Positions 26,271-37,333 of a DNA stretch of 64,000 bases are shown piece after piece. The notes under the pieces are model-generated. The model was given only the letters and a program-made list of their open reading frames with translations, was not told the DNA's origin and did not search any database. The DNA lies in NCBI GenBank assembly GCA_008360975.2, contig CM039192.1, forward strand, positions 9,330,194 through 9,394,193. Direction: 5' to 3'. Both the position numbers and the translations under genes were made by a program. The stretch comes from Lichenostomus cassidix (Eukaryota > Chordata > Aves > Passeriformes > Meliphagidae). How positions within the stretch are numbered: the stretch's first letter is position 1; the number at the start of each line of letters is the position of its first letter.

Positions 26271-26640
26271 TTAAAGAAATGGGTAAAAATATGGAGTATC
26301 GATTATGATACTTTCAATTTTGCAATTCAATAGCTGTAACTGCAATAATTTCTGATCATATTCAATATCAAAAATATCAAATTTCTTCAAAGATTTGCTG
26401 TCATGAGCAGCACTGAATGAAGCATCAAGTATCTCTTCTTTGAAAGGTGGTAGAACTTTTCTTCTGCCACAAATTATAATTTCTTTTTTGCTGCCTACAT
26501 GTGCTTTATTTTTGCTGTAGCTGTTTGGGAAGGCTTTGGTAAAAGGTAACAAGTAAATATCACCCAGACCAAAATGGCAGTTTTGTTCTCTGTGAACTGT
26601 CATGCTCACATAGGTTAATATTGTTGCCAAGTGCTGCTTA
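26271..26640 (-). other. Unidentified 119-codon open frame, possible decayed gene or retrocopy
   Basis: A minus-strand frame stays open for about 120 codons to TAA (complement of 26271-26273). Features include HFGLGDIYLLPFTKAF and a Lys/Asp-rich second half. There is no ATG at the nominal start; the first in-frame Met is about 13 residues in. An acceptor-like TAAGCAG lies just upstream. Only 8-20 bases after the stop the minus strand has an A-rich tract (complement of the T run at 26251-26265), which could be a retroposition tail. Roughly one frame of this length is expected by chance in an AT-rich window of this size. No family was recognised. Confidence 0.2.
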
Positions 26641-28735
26641 CAGAAATTTATACAGAAACAATAATGTTCATGTTGATATTTGTGGAAAGTAAGTGCTTTT
26701 TTTTTTTTTTAATAAAACTGAACACACAATTCTGAACATTAATCTCATGAATTTATCAGAATACTGTGTGTCAATTAGGTAAGACAGCTTGAGTTTCAAG
26801 TGTTTCCCAAGCCTGTCTTGGGAAATTTGTGATCAGGGATTTAGAAAAACAGTATTGACCAACCATATTCCCTGCTTGATTGTTTTCTGGCTTTGGCAGA
26901 GAAAGGAAATTAAAAAATGGATTTTCATTTTGAAATGTTTCAGTGGTATGTAAGTATCTTAAATTATGTTGGTTTTTTTTTTCTGAGTCTCAGTGACTAA
27001 AGTAATAAACCCCAGATATTGGTCCCTTCTGAAAATGTATGCAGTGTCATATATTTTGGTTAAAGTAGATTTCTGTCTGGGTAATTTGAGAACTAAATAT
27101 TTGCTGGAATGGAAATCAATGGTTTGACCATACATTTTTGCCTGAAACAACAGTAAATTTCACAATTTGATTTTAACATGACACTGAAGAAAAATAATTA
27201 ATGGGTGGCTGAACTTTGAGCCTGCATGTATGGATAAGGAGAAATTAAGACCAGTAGATGTTGAGCTTTCCAGTTTGGTTCAATGATGATGATTTACGTA
27301 ATGTGGAACAACTGTTCATTAAAATGTGTAAATATTTCCATACACACTTTTTAGACATCTGGGAAGAATATTATTTTAGTTCTTTATTGCAAAGCCCACA
27401 AAGAGGAGAAGCTGTTTTAGTATGTGCTTGAAAGAGTTTTAATAACATTAGGAGTGAAGGGTTCTAATATCTGGCTTTTGTAATGTCATTGCTCTGGTCT
27501 GCCCAAGAGATTTCAAAACTTGGTGGAGATAAGCAGTATTATCACTGTTTTTACAGCTGAGAAAGGAGAGGGCCTTTCTGTTCTCTAGGAATCGCTTTTG
27601 ATTTATTGCTGGGATTACATATTGGTGGATTATGCAAGTAGGCATTTCTGGATCTCTTTCAATTCTAGCAGTTCACTCAGTTTTTAAAACTGGTTTCTTG
27701 TTGAACTTTTAAAAAAAGGTCCTTGTTACTTTAGTTAGTACTTTTAAACATGTCATATCAGTTCTCTCTTTGTTCTCCTTGCATGTACAAGATTGTACTA
27801 TTTCAGCTTTATGGCAGCAATGTTAATTTGTCTTATAATGAAAAAAGAACCAGATGTTTTCTGACTTTTCCAAACCAGCAATTTTCTTTTCAAAGATAAT
27901 TTTTTGTTGTGCTTCTGCATTATAAATTAACTTAGGTTATAAATATTAGCTTAGGTAAGAGACCAAATTGAAATTCCATGTTTACTTGTACAAATCTGAG
28001 ATGCTGAAGAATCAGGGATGCTGACACAGTTGTTGGTGCTCCTGGTAGCATCCTGTACCTCATCTGCCTCTTCTGTCTTGGGTGTTGAAATGGGATGCTA
28101 CTTAAATTCCTGCTTTTAGAGTAAAGTAGAGGGATATCAGAAGAGGTGTCATAGATATCCAAAAACAGATAGGAAATTTGGTTTCAGTAATACTGACAGC
28201 AGGGCAAAAGGATTCAATTTTTTCAGTAATCCCTACCTAGTTTTACTTCCATAATAATCTGTTAATGTTGAGTCTCAAAGATTTGCCAATTGACTGAAGC
28301 TTGGTTAAAACAGTTGATAGGAGAATGAAGAGTAGTGGTAAAATGAAAATTTTGTAAACAGGCTGCTGTTGAACAGCAAAATAGATTCTGTGTTTCACAG
28401 AAATTTGTTTTGAAGTATCTTGAAATTAATTGACTTTTAGTTGTTTTAATACTAATTTGTTGGTTTAAATGTTTGAAATTATTAAAAACTGACATAAAAA
28501 TTTTGTTATTAAGTTTTTCACATGTATTAAAATAATTTAAACCATGCTTTTCTTACTTGAAGGCAGTAGAGAAATATAAACAATTGAAGGTTGTAGCTTA
28601 ATAATATTGAGACCTGCTTAAAACAAAAGCACTGAGGAAGGTCATTAGCTTCTGTATATCCCAAGTATAAAATTGTATGGAGGCAAGTGTAATAGTCTAA
28701 CACAAGATACCTTTGGAAATAGGGCTTTTCATTAC

Positions 28736-28778
28736 TGATGTGGAAATATAAGAAATTGATGTGGAAATATAAAAAAAT
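28736..28778. repeat. 21-base tandem duplication
   Basis: TGATGTGGAAATATAAGAAAT is followed immediately by a copy differing by one substitution and an extra A (TGATGTGGAAATATAAAA...). This looks like a recent slippage or duplication. Confidence 0.75.
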
Positions 28779-31700
28779 GGTTTATGTTACAGTAAAAAAA
28801 AATAAAGTCGTTATCTATTCTTTGTTTATGTTGGGTAAGAGTCACTATTTCCTGGCTGATCTGTAAATTAAGAATAATGTGCTTATGCCTATTACTATTT
28901 ATGGCAAAATTAATAAAGCAAAAGGAATTTCTTGTAGAAAGGAGAACAGTGTAGCCTTGGGGAATTAGGGCATCTGTGCTATGCATTTTGATTCATGTTC
29001 CTAGAAGGTCTTGATTGTTTCCTTTCAATGTGTTGTTGTGAAAACTTCACTGCATTACTGTAATTACTTTGCTGGAATGAGTTCAAATGCAGAAATTAAT
29101 CTGCTCACTGCATCCAGTGGACACTGAAAGGATGTGAACAACCTGCTGAAGGCTGAGAGCTATATAGGTGTCCTGCTTTTAAGATTTTGTTTTTAGCTCT
29201 CTGCCAACCAAAGGACCAGCTGCCCCTGTGAAGCTTTGGATAGTATTGACAAAAACCAAAATTTTCATTTCAGCTTTTAATTGACTGTCAGAAGTAAATT
29301 CTCAGTACATAAGCCTTTTCTTTATGGTCTTTTAATGTGCATATTTGTCAGATTTTATTTAAATAATTTTATACACAATATTGGGATAATCTGTTACATT
29401 AATGCACAGCTTAAAACAGTTCTTATTTACACTGATCACAGAAAGACAGAGGTATGAGGACAAATACTTTACATTCACCATCTTTATCAGCATTTTAAGT
29501 ATAGTTAACCAGCACACATCACACACATCCATATCCATATTTATAAGAAATGTAGTTGTTTCTAATTACACACATGGGAATGTAGGTGTCTCCCTTTGAA
29601 AAAAAGAAAAAACTATTGAAAAAAATTTGAAATGCCATTTCCCCCAGATAACCAAAGACTTAAAAAAATAAACAATAAAAAAAAAGGCAAAATTGACCTG
29701 CAGATTGCACAATTAATGGAATCAGGCATGGAAACGTGGTGGCTGTATTTGGACACTTCTGGTCACTGGGGCACTTTGGAGAGTATTTTTACTAGTGGCA
29801 AGTTTTGAGCTCCTATGAAGACTTATTCCTGAAAACTGCAATGTGTTCTCTTGCTTTGGAAGTAGATCTATTGGACACTAACACATTTGGTTTAATGTTG
29901 AGTCATCTCAAAACACAAAATTGCAGCCAAAGGATACTCTGGATTTTTTTGGTTTTTAAAAGAATATAAATGAAAAACACATGACTACATTTTATGAGAT
30001 TAAGGCAGCAATGGAGAATATTGTGCTACAATGTGCATTAGCTGTAGGTAATGTTCTATTCTCCTTTATCACGTTTTTACATTTATAATCAAAGGCCAAC
30101 ATATTATTGAACTAGACTGGCTTACTACAAAACCTTATAATGGAGAGATAGGTCTTGTGTGATAACCTTGTTACATCAAAGTTGAATTTCTCGCCTTACA
30201 ATATACATATATTCTATGAAAATTAAAAAAACTGGTAAAAATATTAAAATATTTCCTATACAGAGGTACCCTTATCTAAGGTAAATTCTAGTCACTGCTA
30301 TAAAAAGGCATTAAAAATTAAGTAAAACACTGGTGTAAACCAAGTAAATGCTCACTGTAAAGCTTTTATTTGTAAGGCAAATCTTCATCAGACCTATTAG
30401 GATTTATTTTCAAAATGTACTGTTTGGAGGTTCTCCCTTTGTAACTGATATTGCCCATAGCAAACGAGAGCTACGTCTTGCAGAAAGGTTCACAGAGAGT
30501 GCAAGGTGAATTACAAATGCAGGTCACCTGCAAGTTTGATGCCTCTTGGCAGTGACCAAGAAACAACATGACACCTTCAAAAGAAAGCCAGCTTAAGGCT
30601 TAGTAATTCTCTTAATTCACTGAATTTATTCTGCTTCTTTATAATGAAATTAGGCAACTCATGTTTAGTGCAGCAGCTAAAGAAACACCTTAAGAAAGGA
30701 GGAAAGCAAAGCACACAGGAGACTCAATCCTGCTGTGAGTGCAGGAAAGCCTCCTGTTCTCATGGAAATGAATGCAGTCATGGTTAATGTACACGAGGGT
30801 TGCACTGCTGGACTGAGGCTTAAACTTCTCCATTTCTCCCCTGCTCTCCTGAACCACTCACACCTAGACCTCTCCATGGCCTTCTAAGAGCTCAATTTCA
30901 CTGAACACAATCATCTGTGTCATTTATGTTCTCCTGGTGGTCTTCAGTTTCTCTGCCTGCTTCTTCTCGTCAGTCATACAGGGATTGCAATCTGTCTAAG
31001 CACATTCTGTGAAGGAAAACCAATCAAATGCTGTACTTAAAAACAACTGTATTACCCTGTTACGCTCTTTTACCGATTGAAATGTTTTTATTGCCCAGGT
31101 AGCTCTCTATAGTAGTCTCTTAATAATTTAGATGCACCTGGATTCAGTCTAAGTTTGACCAGTACCACTGTACAAATGAATAATTTCCCACTGATTAGCT
31201 AGGTAAGCCCACAGTTACCAGCAGGAGCATGGGCAGGAGTCAGAGGAAGGTGGCTGAAAAAGCCTCCCAAGTTGTTCAAACATCATGTTAGCCTTTACAT
31301 TAAGAAAACTGAGTTCTTACCCGAGGCGATCTGTGGACAATAAATATTCCTAGTACTGAGAAAATAAAGTGTGTTAAAATGAGAAAATCCTATTTCACTG
31401 CTCCAAGAGGCTTGGAGTTCACACATAATTTTTGCAGGTTGGGGTATATATTGTCATTTGTTGAACTGTGATAGCTTTCTAATGTCTGACTCCTTCAGGC
31501 TCATTTTAAAATGTTTTAAGATGGCACTGCAAATAAAGCATTTTTAAGTCTCACTTCTTTTGAAACTGCAGTTTTGATTTGGTTCTTAGGAAAGAAATTC
31601 TTAAACACTTGCCAGTTCCTCATGAAACTTAGTGAAGCAGTCCAGGACATGAGTGAAAGCTATCTACTCCCATAAAAGCAAGTATCTGCTAATTAAATCT

Positions 31701-32707
31701 GTATGAATGGGAAGAACTGCAAAACTGACATTAACAGCAAAAGAACTTTTGATGTGGCCTCCTACCACCTAACAGTACAAAATAAACTTAATTCATGTCA
31801 AAACAATAGCATAAGAAGTGAATATATATACAAAATGTTTTGCCTTGACCCTTTTAAATAATAACACTTAAATGGTATTTTGCTGAGAAGAAATGACCAA
31901 GTACAGGAAATTTCCTCTGGGAAAAGTACGTACAACATACACTGCACGTGCAGTTAGAGAACATGCACAGTAGTAACAGCCAAGTCATTCTCCTACACTC
32001 TATATTTAAAATATTGTGTTTGATCCTGGACATCCTGCAGAATCCCTCACTATGGTAAGATGTCTTTCAAGTGTTGCCAGGGTGTGTCTCAGGACATGAT
32101 GGAACACAAGAACGACTGACAAAAAAGATACAGGTCAAACAGGGGCCCAATAATAACACTAGTGCTTTTTGGACTATTGCCTTGAAAGGCCCACTGTTTC
32201 TTCCAGAATTCTAAATCTGTGGAGTTTTAGTAATATAGCTTTAGAATAGTTCCATGGATGTGAAGAATTATCTGGCTGAACGATGGCAGGGAGGAGTACA
32301 AAGAGATAAAGGAGGCTCTCTTCTCTAACTAACTTTCTGGGGATTGATGAAACATGGATCACAGGCAGGTCTTTTTCCCTGGTCAAAAGAAAGGTTAGAA
32401 GAGAGATACAGATATATGACAGCTGCTTCCTTTATAAGATTAAGAAAAGGCTTTCGAGGAAATATTTTCTAGACCTGTCAAATGAGCTCTTTAATTGCTT
32501 CACTGAATTCTTCCCACGGGCTTGTTACCCAAACAGCCAACATAATTAGCAAGCGGATGATTCTGTGTGTAAAGTCAGCTTGTACCAAAATAATTTTCTT
32601 CTTTTAAAAGTGGGCTGCCTACTCAGTCAGCATATGCTTGCCATCCCACGGGGATATCTGGGACAGCAGCATTCCCAGAGAGGGTCTGTTCCTGAAATAG
32701 GTACAGC

Positions 32708-32735
32708 TGAGGGAAAGGGTGAGGGAAAGGGTGAG
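32708..32735 (+). repeat. 12-base tandem repeat TGAGGGAAAGGG with canonical G-quadruplex pattern
   Basis: Two full units plus TGAG. The four GGG runs at 32711-32731 are separated by exactly three bases each (AAA, TGA, AAA), the textbook G3N3 pattern for a three-tetrad intramolecular quadruplex. It is on the plus strand, the template strand for any SLC6A2 read-through transcript. Confidence 0.85.
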
Positions 32736-33900
32736 CTGCTGGGCTGAAAAGTCAAGACAGAGTTAGGGGAAAACTTGCAGTTAAGTGACATGGATGATAA
32801 GGACCTGACTGGATGTTTTGGTCTTTTTTTTTTTAAACTACAAATGTTATAACTGAAGGGAGATGAATATCTTTGTGGTATTTGATATTTTCCATATTGA
32901 AAATGTATTTGGGAGCCCAAAGCAGATGCCTAAGAGGAGGTGGGTGCCCATGCTATGGCTTCTTATTGGATTGTCTGTACCATATGACTGAGTGGAGGAA
33001 ATGAACATCACCTGGTCTGCACAAAAGTATTTGTCATTTCAATAGATGCTAGTTTGTTTCTAATGCCATCATTCATCATCCAAGAGGCATGAGGTAGTTC
33101 ATCATCTTATTCTGTGGAGAAGTGAAGACATTTGTCTCTAGGACAGAAGTCATATTATTTGGGGGGGAGACTTTCTTTGGGGAACATCTTGAATTTAGAG
33201 TCTACCTATGCAGTCATGCTCTGTGTATTGTCTTTGTCATTCAGGCTTATTCTGGTAGTAAGATTCCTACTTTCTTTGATATGACTTCTGTCTTCTGTAT
33301 AGATTGCAAGCTCTTTACCTATAAAACCTCAGAACAAGGTGGCAATAGTGCAATGTAGTCCTGAGCTATAAATACTACACTAAACCTAAGAAGTAATACA
33401 GTAACAGAAAAAAAATGCAGTTGGTAATTGCCTTGGGAGTTGGTATTAAAAATACAATCAAACCCAAACATGCTGGGTAAAGCTGACTTCACTCCCATGG
33501 GTAGCTTTGCTCCTATTTCTGAGCAGAGTGGTGAGGAAATGTAACTTTTCCTGTGTGGCTTGTTGCTGCAGGGTTGGTGGTGATGGGGTGTGTCAGGAGT
33601 GAACATTGCTGTAGGTTTTTAGCATTTCCAATCATGAGCCAACCAAACAATCTGTAACGTGACAACTTATTAAAGCTCCACGTTAAACAGCCACTTGGGG
33701 TTTCAAAACTTGGTAATTACATCTATGCTAAGAAGCTTTTGAGCCATGCCAAGCCAGTGACTGAAGCAGCTGTATTGTTGAAAAGTAGGCTTTAAAACAA
33801 TGAAAAGATTCTTATGTAGTTCAGCAGACAATAAAAATGAGATTAGTTGGGAAGTTGGTGGGATGACTTTTTTGAAGCCTTCAACATATTTTCACTGTTT

Positions 33901-35699
33901 AGCCTCTTGTGTAATTACAGCCTTAGAAATGCAACATTTGGGATTCCTTTATTATTGAAATATATTTAATAACAGGGTTTAAGCAGCTGTTGGCCATCAG
34001 CTGGGCCAGAAAACAAGACTTTCTTTATAATTAGAAGAAAGTATTCTTTGGGTTTAAAACCCTGTTTAAATAAAACTACTGTTTGTCACAGAGACTCTTC
34101 AAGAGAAGGACAACACTTGATTCTTTCTGAAGTATTGAATATGTTGGAGGAAAAGAATGAATAAGGAGAGAAATTTCCCTTTCATTATTTTGAACAGAAA
34201 TCAATGTTAAATAGAAAAAGCCCAAAAGCACTTGGCACATTTAAATTTGGATATTTTAAAAAAGAAAACAACTCAACAAAAATTGTTTTATAAATAAAAA
34301 AGGCCCATCCATTTAAAAGGTATTTTTTAAAAAGAGGAAGCACTACATACATTTAAAAGACGAAATGAACGTATAGAGACCAAAAAAAATCAGAGGTAAT
34401 GTCCAGAGGTAAACCCTGGGTTGGATCCATCTGAGAAGCTACTGCCTCTGAAAATTACTATAGACCTAGTGAAAAATAACTACAAGAACTAACTCAAAGC
34501 TACTGACTGTAGTGATCACTTGAAAGGTACTACAGTGACAAGTGACCACAGAATAAGAACAGCACCCAAATGCAGAGTTTGTTCTGTATCTTCTACTTTG
34601 CATAATACTACTAGAGAATAGAGCTGGAATAGGCTTAGAGATCTGAGTGCCCCTAAAATATCCTTTTAAATTACTCAGCAAAATCTTACTACGTTTTGGT
34701 AGGTGAATCCTGGTTAAATTATAATAATAGCATGTTCACAGCAGGAGAATAAAGCCAGTTTGTATTTTTGTGCCACTTGGTAATTATATAATTCTAAAAA
34801 TCATCTCTTCCTACGTATTTTACATTCTTTTTTTGGAACAAAATACAACAAAAAGATGAGAGTCTGTCTAATTGGATGTAACTTTCATACTTAGCTGGAA
34901 AAGTCTGCAGAGTGTGGATCCTATGATAAAGCCATTTACATTGTTGATATAAGGGAATATCTCTCTTATTAAGTACACTGTGATATTAATCTGTGTTCTG
35001 CACTAGTAACTGTAACAGGAATTCTCTTCCTGCTGCTCCTCAGCTTGTGCAATGAAACTGGTCAGAAAACAGCATGGACGTACAGCAAAGACAATGCTCT
35101 TCACCAAGAGAAGAAACTAAAAACAAACCACTGAAAATGAAGCACCAAATCTTCACTTCAGAAGGATGCACATTCACATCCCAAAGGACAATATGGCAAG
35201 AAAGCTAACAACATGAGTACACAGTTAAAATTCCTCTTTTGTCATAACTGAGGTGTACTCTTTCCTTAGATCTAAGAATACTCAGGTATTGTTGGTTTAA
35301 AATAGGTTGTGGCATGAATATCTGAAGTAATTATTACTGTCAGAAAAGTTTAATTCACTTCTTCACAATAAAAAAGCACTTAACTTATGCTGATTGCTTT
35401 TTTCCTCTGCTCCCCCCTCCTCCACTTCTGCCAATAGCAAAACTCACAAGTTTTGGTCATGTAGGGATCTCATGGCACCAAAGGATGCAAGAAAAATTAA
35501 ATGGAGTCTTTAAAGATCATTTTAAGCCAAGTAATAGAAGGGAGGCATTGACGACAGAGAGCACATGTCTTCCCTCAAAGAGTCAGTAGATAAGCTCTGA
35601 GCCAGCCTGGTCCAAGCATTAAGTGAGGGAGCTTTGAACTTGACTTTTCTGTATTCTCAGTTTAGCTGAACGTGGGCTTTTTCCTTGACCTCTCGGTTG
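33901..35699 (-). other. SLC6A2: Putative SLC6A2 3' UTR
   Basis: The sequence follows the SLC6A2 stop without other coding signals. A minus-strand AATAAA is the complement of 33948-33953, followed by GGAATCCC and a weak downstream element. Other candidate signals exist further left (complement of 31089-31094 and 30365-30370), so the true end may be several kilobases beyond. A set of nested inverted repeats lies at 33971-34066. Confidence 0.45.
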
Positions 35700-35723
35700 T
35701 CATATTGTTAGCCAGTGCTGGAG
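35700..35723 (-). CDS. SLC6A2: SLC6A2 last coding exon (LQHWLTI, stop)
   Basis: On the minus strand TTTCCTTACAG is followed by CTC CAG CAC TGG CTA ACA ATA TGA, giving LQHWLTI and a stop. Human NET ends LQHWLAI, so the match is nearly exact and the exon phase (0) agrees with the preceding exon. The C-terminal residues of NET act as a PDZ-type ligand (PICK1 in mammals), and Ala to Thr at the penultimate position keeps the hydrophobic terminal Ile. With only 21 coding bases, automatic annotation can easily miss it. Confidence 0.92.
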   Translation of the reverse strand, partial: LQHWLTI

Positions 35724-37261
35724 CTGTAAGGAAACAGAAGTAGTTGTTAAATGACATCATTGATTCAAATGACAGTGCTGATAGATACATTGTTTGACAA
35801 ATCTAGAGTTACAAAGAGGTTTCAAAAGAATGGATAGATTATCCACTTTATAAATTTCTGTGCATTCCACTTTGCAGTGAGAAACGCACTGAATATAAAC
35901 GCTACTTAGTCAGCTCTCAATTCAGTTTTAAAATTCAGAGCTGCCAGATGTACTGGTTACAGTAGGCAGTGTTTTGTTTACAAACTTAAACACTGTGAAC
36001 AAAACACTAACCTTTCACACTAACAAAGCCATTCCTAGCTGTTCATTGAAGATGGCAACAAATTAAAATGCTCTCATGTTTGGCATGGTTTGAGTTAACT
36101 TTAGGAGTTTACTTCTGAGGAAAATCTTTTCTCATTTTTTAAAAATTTTTGGTCATTATAGATCTGGGTTCAGAAGACCAGTCCTGTGTAGGAATGGCTG
36201 CTTACAGCCCTTTGACACAGAAACATTTGCCCCTGGAAACACTGAGTTACAGCAGGAACAGTAAATCATCTGACAACTGAGGACAGAAACAGGAGAAAGA
36301 GAAGGCAGGAAGGGGTGCTGTGCTATTACATATTCTTGGCCACATCAAATAAATTGTGGTCATGAAACAGGAAACCTATTTGTGCTTTCATTCTGCATCA
36401 CATAAATCTACACAGATTATTTCCTTTAAAAGCCAAAATTTACTTTAAACAATATCTTTCAGAATAAACAAAAGCCAGATTTATTTTTTCAATATCAACA
36501 TACAAACCACTACTACAGAATCTGGGTCACATTTTGTGGAGGTGTGCATAATTCTAGTTTCTTTCAACTTTGCAGACAGAAAGGGGTCCAGCATGAATGC
36601 TGATAAATGTAACAAGCTTCACATTTGCATCCTTTTTATCTTCTACAGAAAGGAGTTTATTTCAATAAGCTCATTTTATTTGCTAAAAGGAAAGCAGTAT
36701 TTGGAAACCTATAGTGTATTTTTCATGGCTTATGAAGTCTCCAGCAGTGTTTTCAATCAACTCTAGACCTGTGGGGAAAGCCAATTCCGTGTGACCTGGT
36801 ACATCATTTCATGACATTTTAGGTAAGTTCTGACACTGGATATTTGTTTTGCTGTTTACCCTGTATTGTGGGACATAATTGCAGTTTTGGAAACATGACT
36901 TCAGATTGCTGTGCAGTAACTGAGTGAGATGCCATGCCACCTTCAAATGCTCATGATAGTTTAGAAACACCTCTGTTTCTTGGTGAGATCTCACTGTATT
37001 CAAATACAACCTAAAATACTGGATTCAGGTGATCTGTAAAATTGAGGGCTCTCCTTAGTCAAAAAAGGAAGGTCCCAAAAGCCTTCCAAAAAGTTGATGC
37101 ATATGGTACTGAGCCTTCTGTGTCTTGTCATGCTGGCAAAAATAAAGAACTACAGACCTGAAAAGGCATTCACTATAAGGAGATTGGTGCAAACTTGTAA
37201 TTGTTGCTAAAGACTGGAAAGGGTTGGTATCAGGAGAGAAGTATGTGAAAGCTGTACAAAC
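35724..37261 (-). other. SLC6A2: SLC6A2 last intron
   Basis: AT-rich intron of 1538 bases with acceptor TTACAG and the unusual donor GTTTGT. It contains an inverted repeat at 35968-36008 that includes a forkhead-type TGTTTAC. Confidence 0.85.
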
Positions 37262-37333
37262 CTTAAACTGCCTGACATTTCCTTGGGCCACGAGTTGGTG
37301 CTCATTTTCAGGTGTGATGCAGTAAGCTAGTCT
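37262..37333 (-). CDS. SLC6A2: SLC6A2 penultimate coding exon (cytosolic C-tail)
   Basis: 72 bases, 24 codons: RLAYCITPENEHQ then LVAQGNVRQFK, aligned to human [24 protein letters not shown]. Acceptor is GATTTAG. The donor is AAG/GTTTGT, weak because of T at +3 and +4 in place of A. If it is not used, the frame stays open for 68 more codons (to a stop at 37055-37057), giving a tail beginning VCTAFTYFSPDT and ending GPSFFD. C-terminal splice variants of NET are known in mammals, so alternative use is plausible. Confidence 0.93.

Larger units (their letters stand above)
26641..33900. other. Intergenic or distal 3' UTR sequence, no gene recognised
   Basis: AT-rich. Holds a T run at 26697-26710, unexplained minus-strand open frames at 27932-28162, a 21-base tandem pair near 28736-28778, a 13-base palindrome at 30519-30531, a quadruplex-type G repeat at 32708-32735 and several minus-strand AATAAA hexamers (for example complement of 30365-30370). 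How much of the right part is SLC6A2 3' UTR cannot be decided from the sequence. Confidence 0.45.

Noticed and set aside
27953..27959. Plus-strand TTAG/GTAAGA donor-like site
   Set aside because: No convincing acceptor or open frame upstream on the plus strand; isolated donor matches are common.
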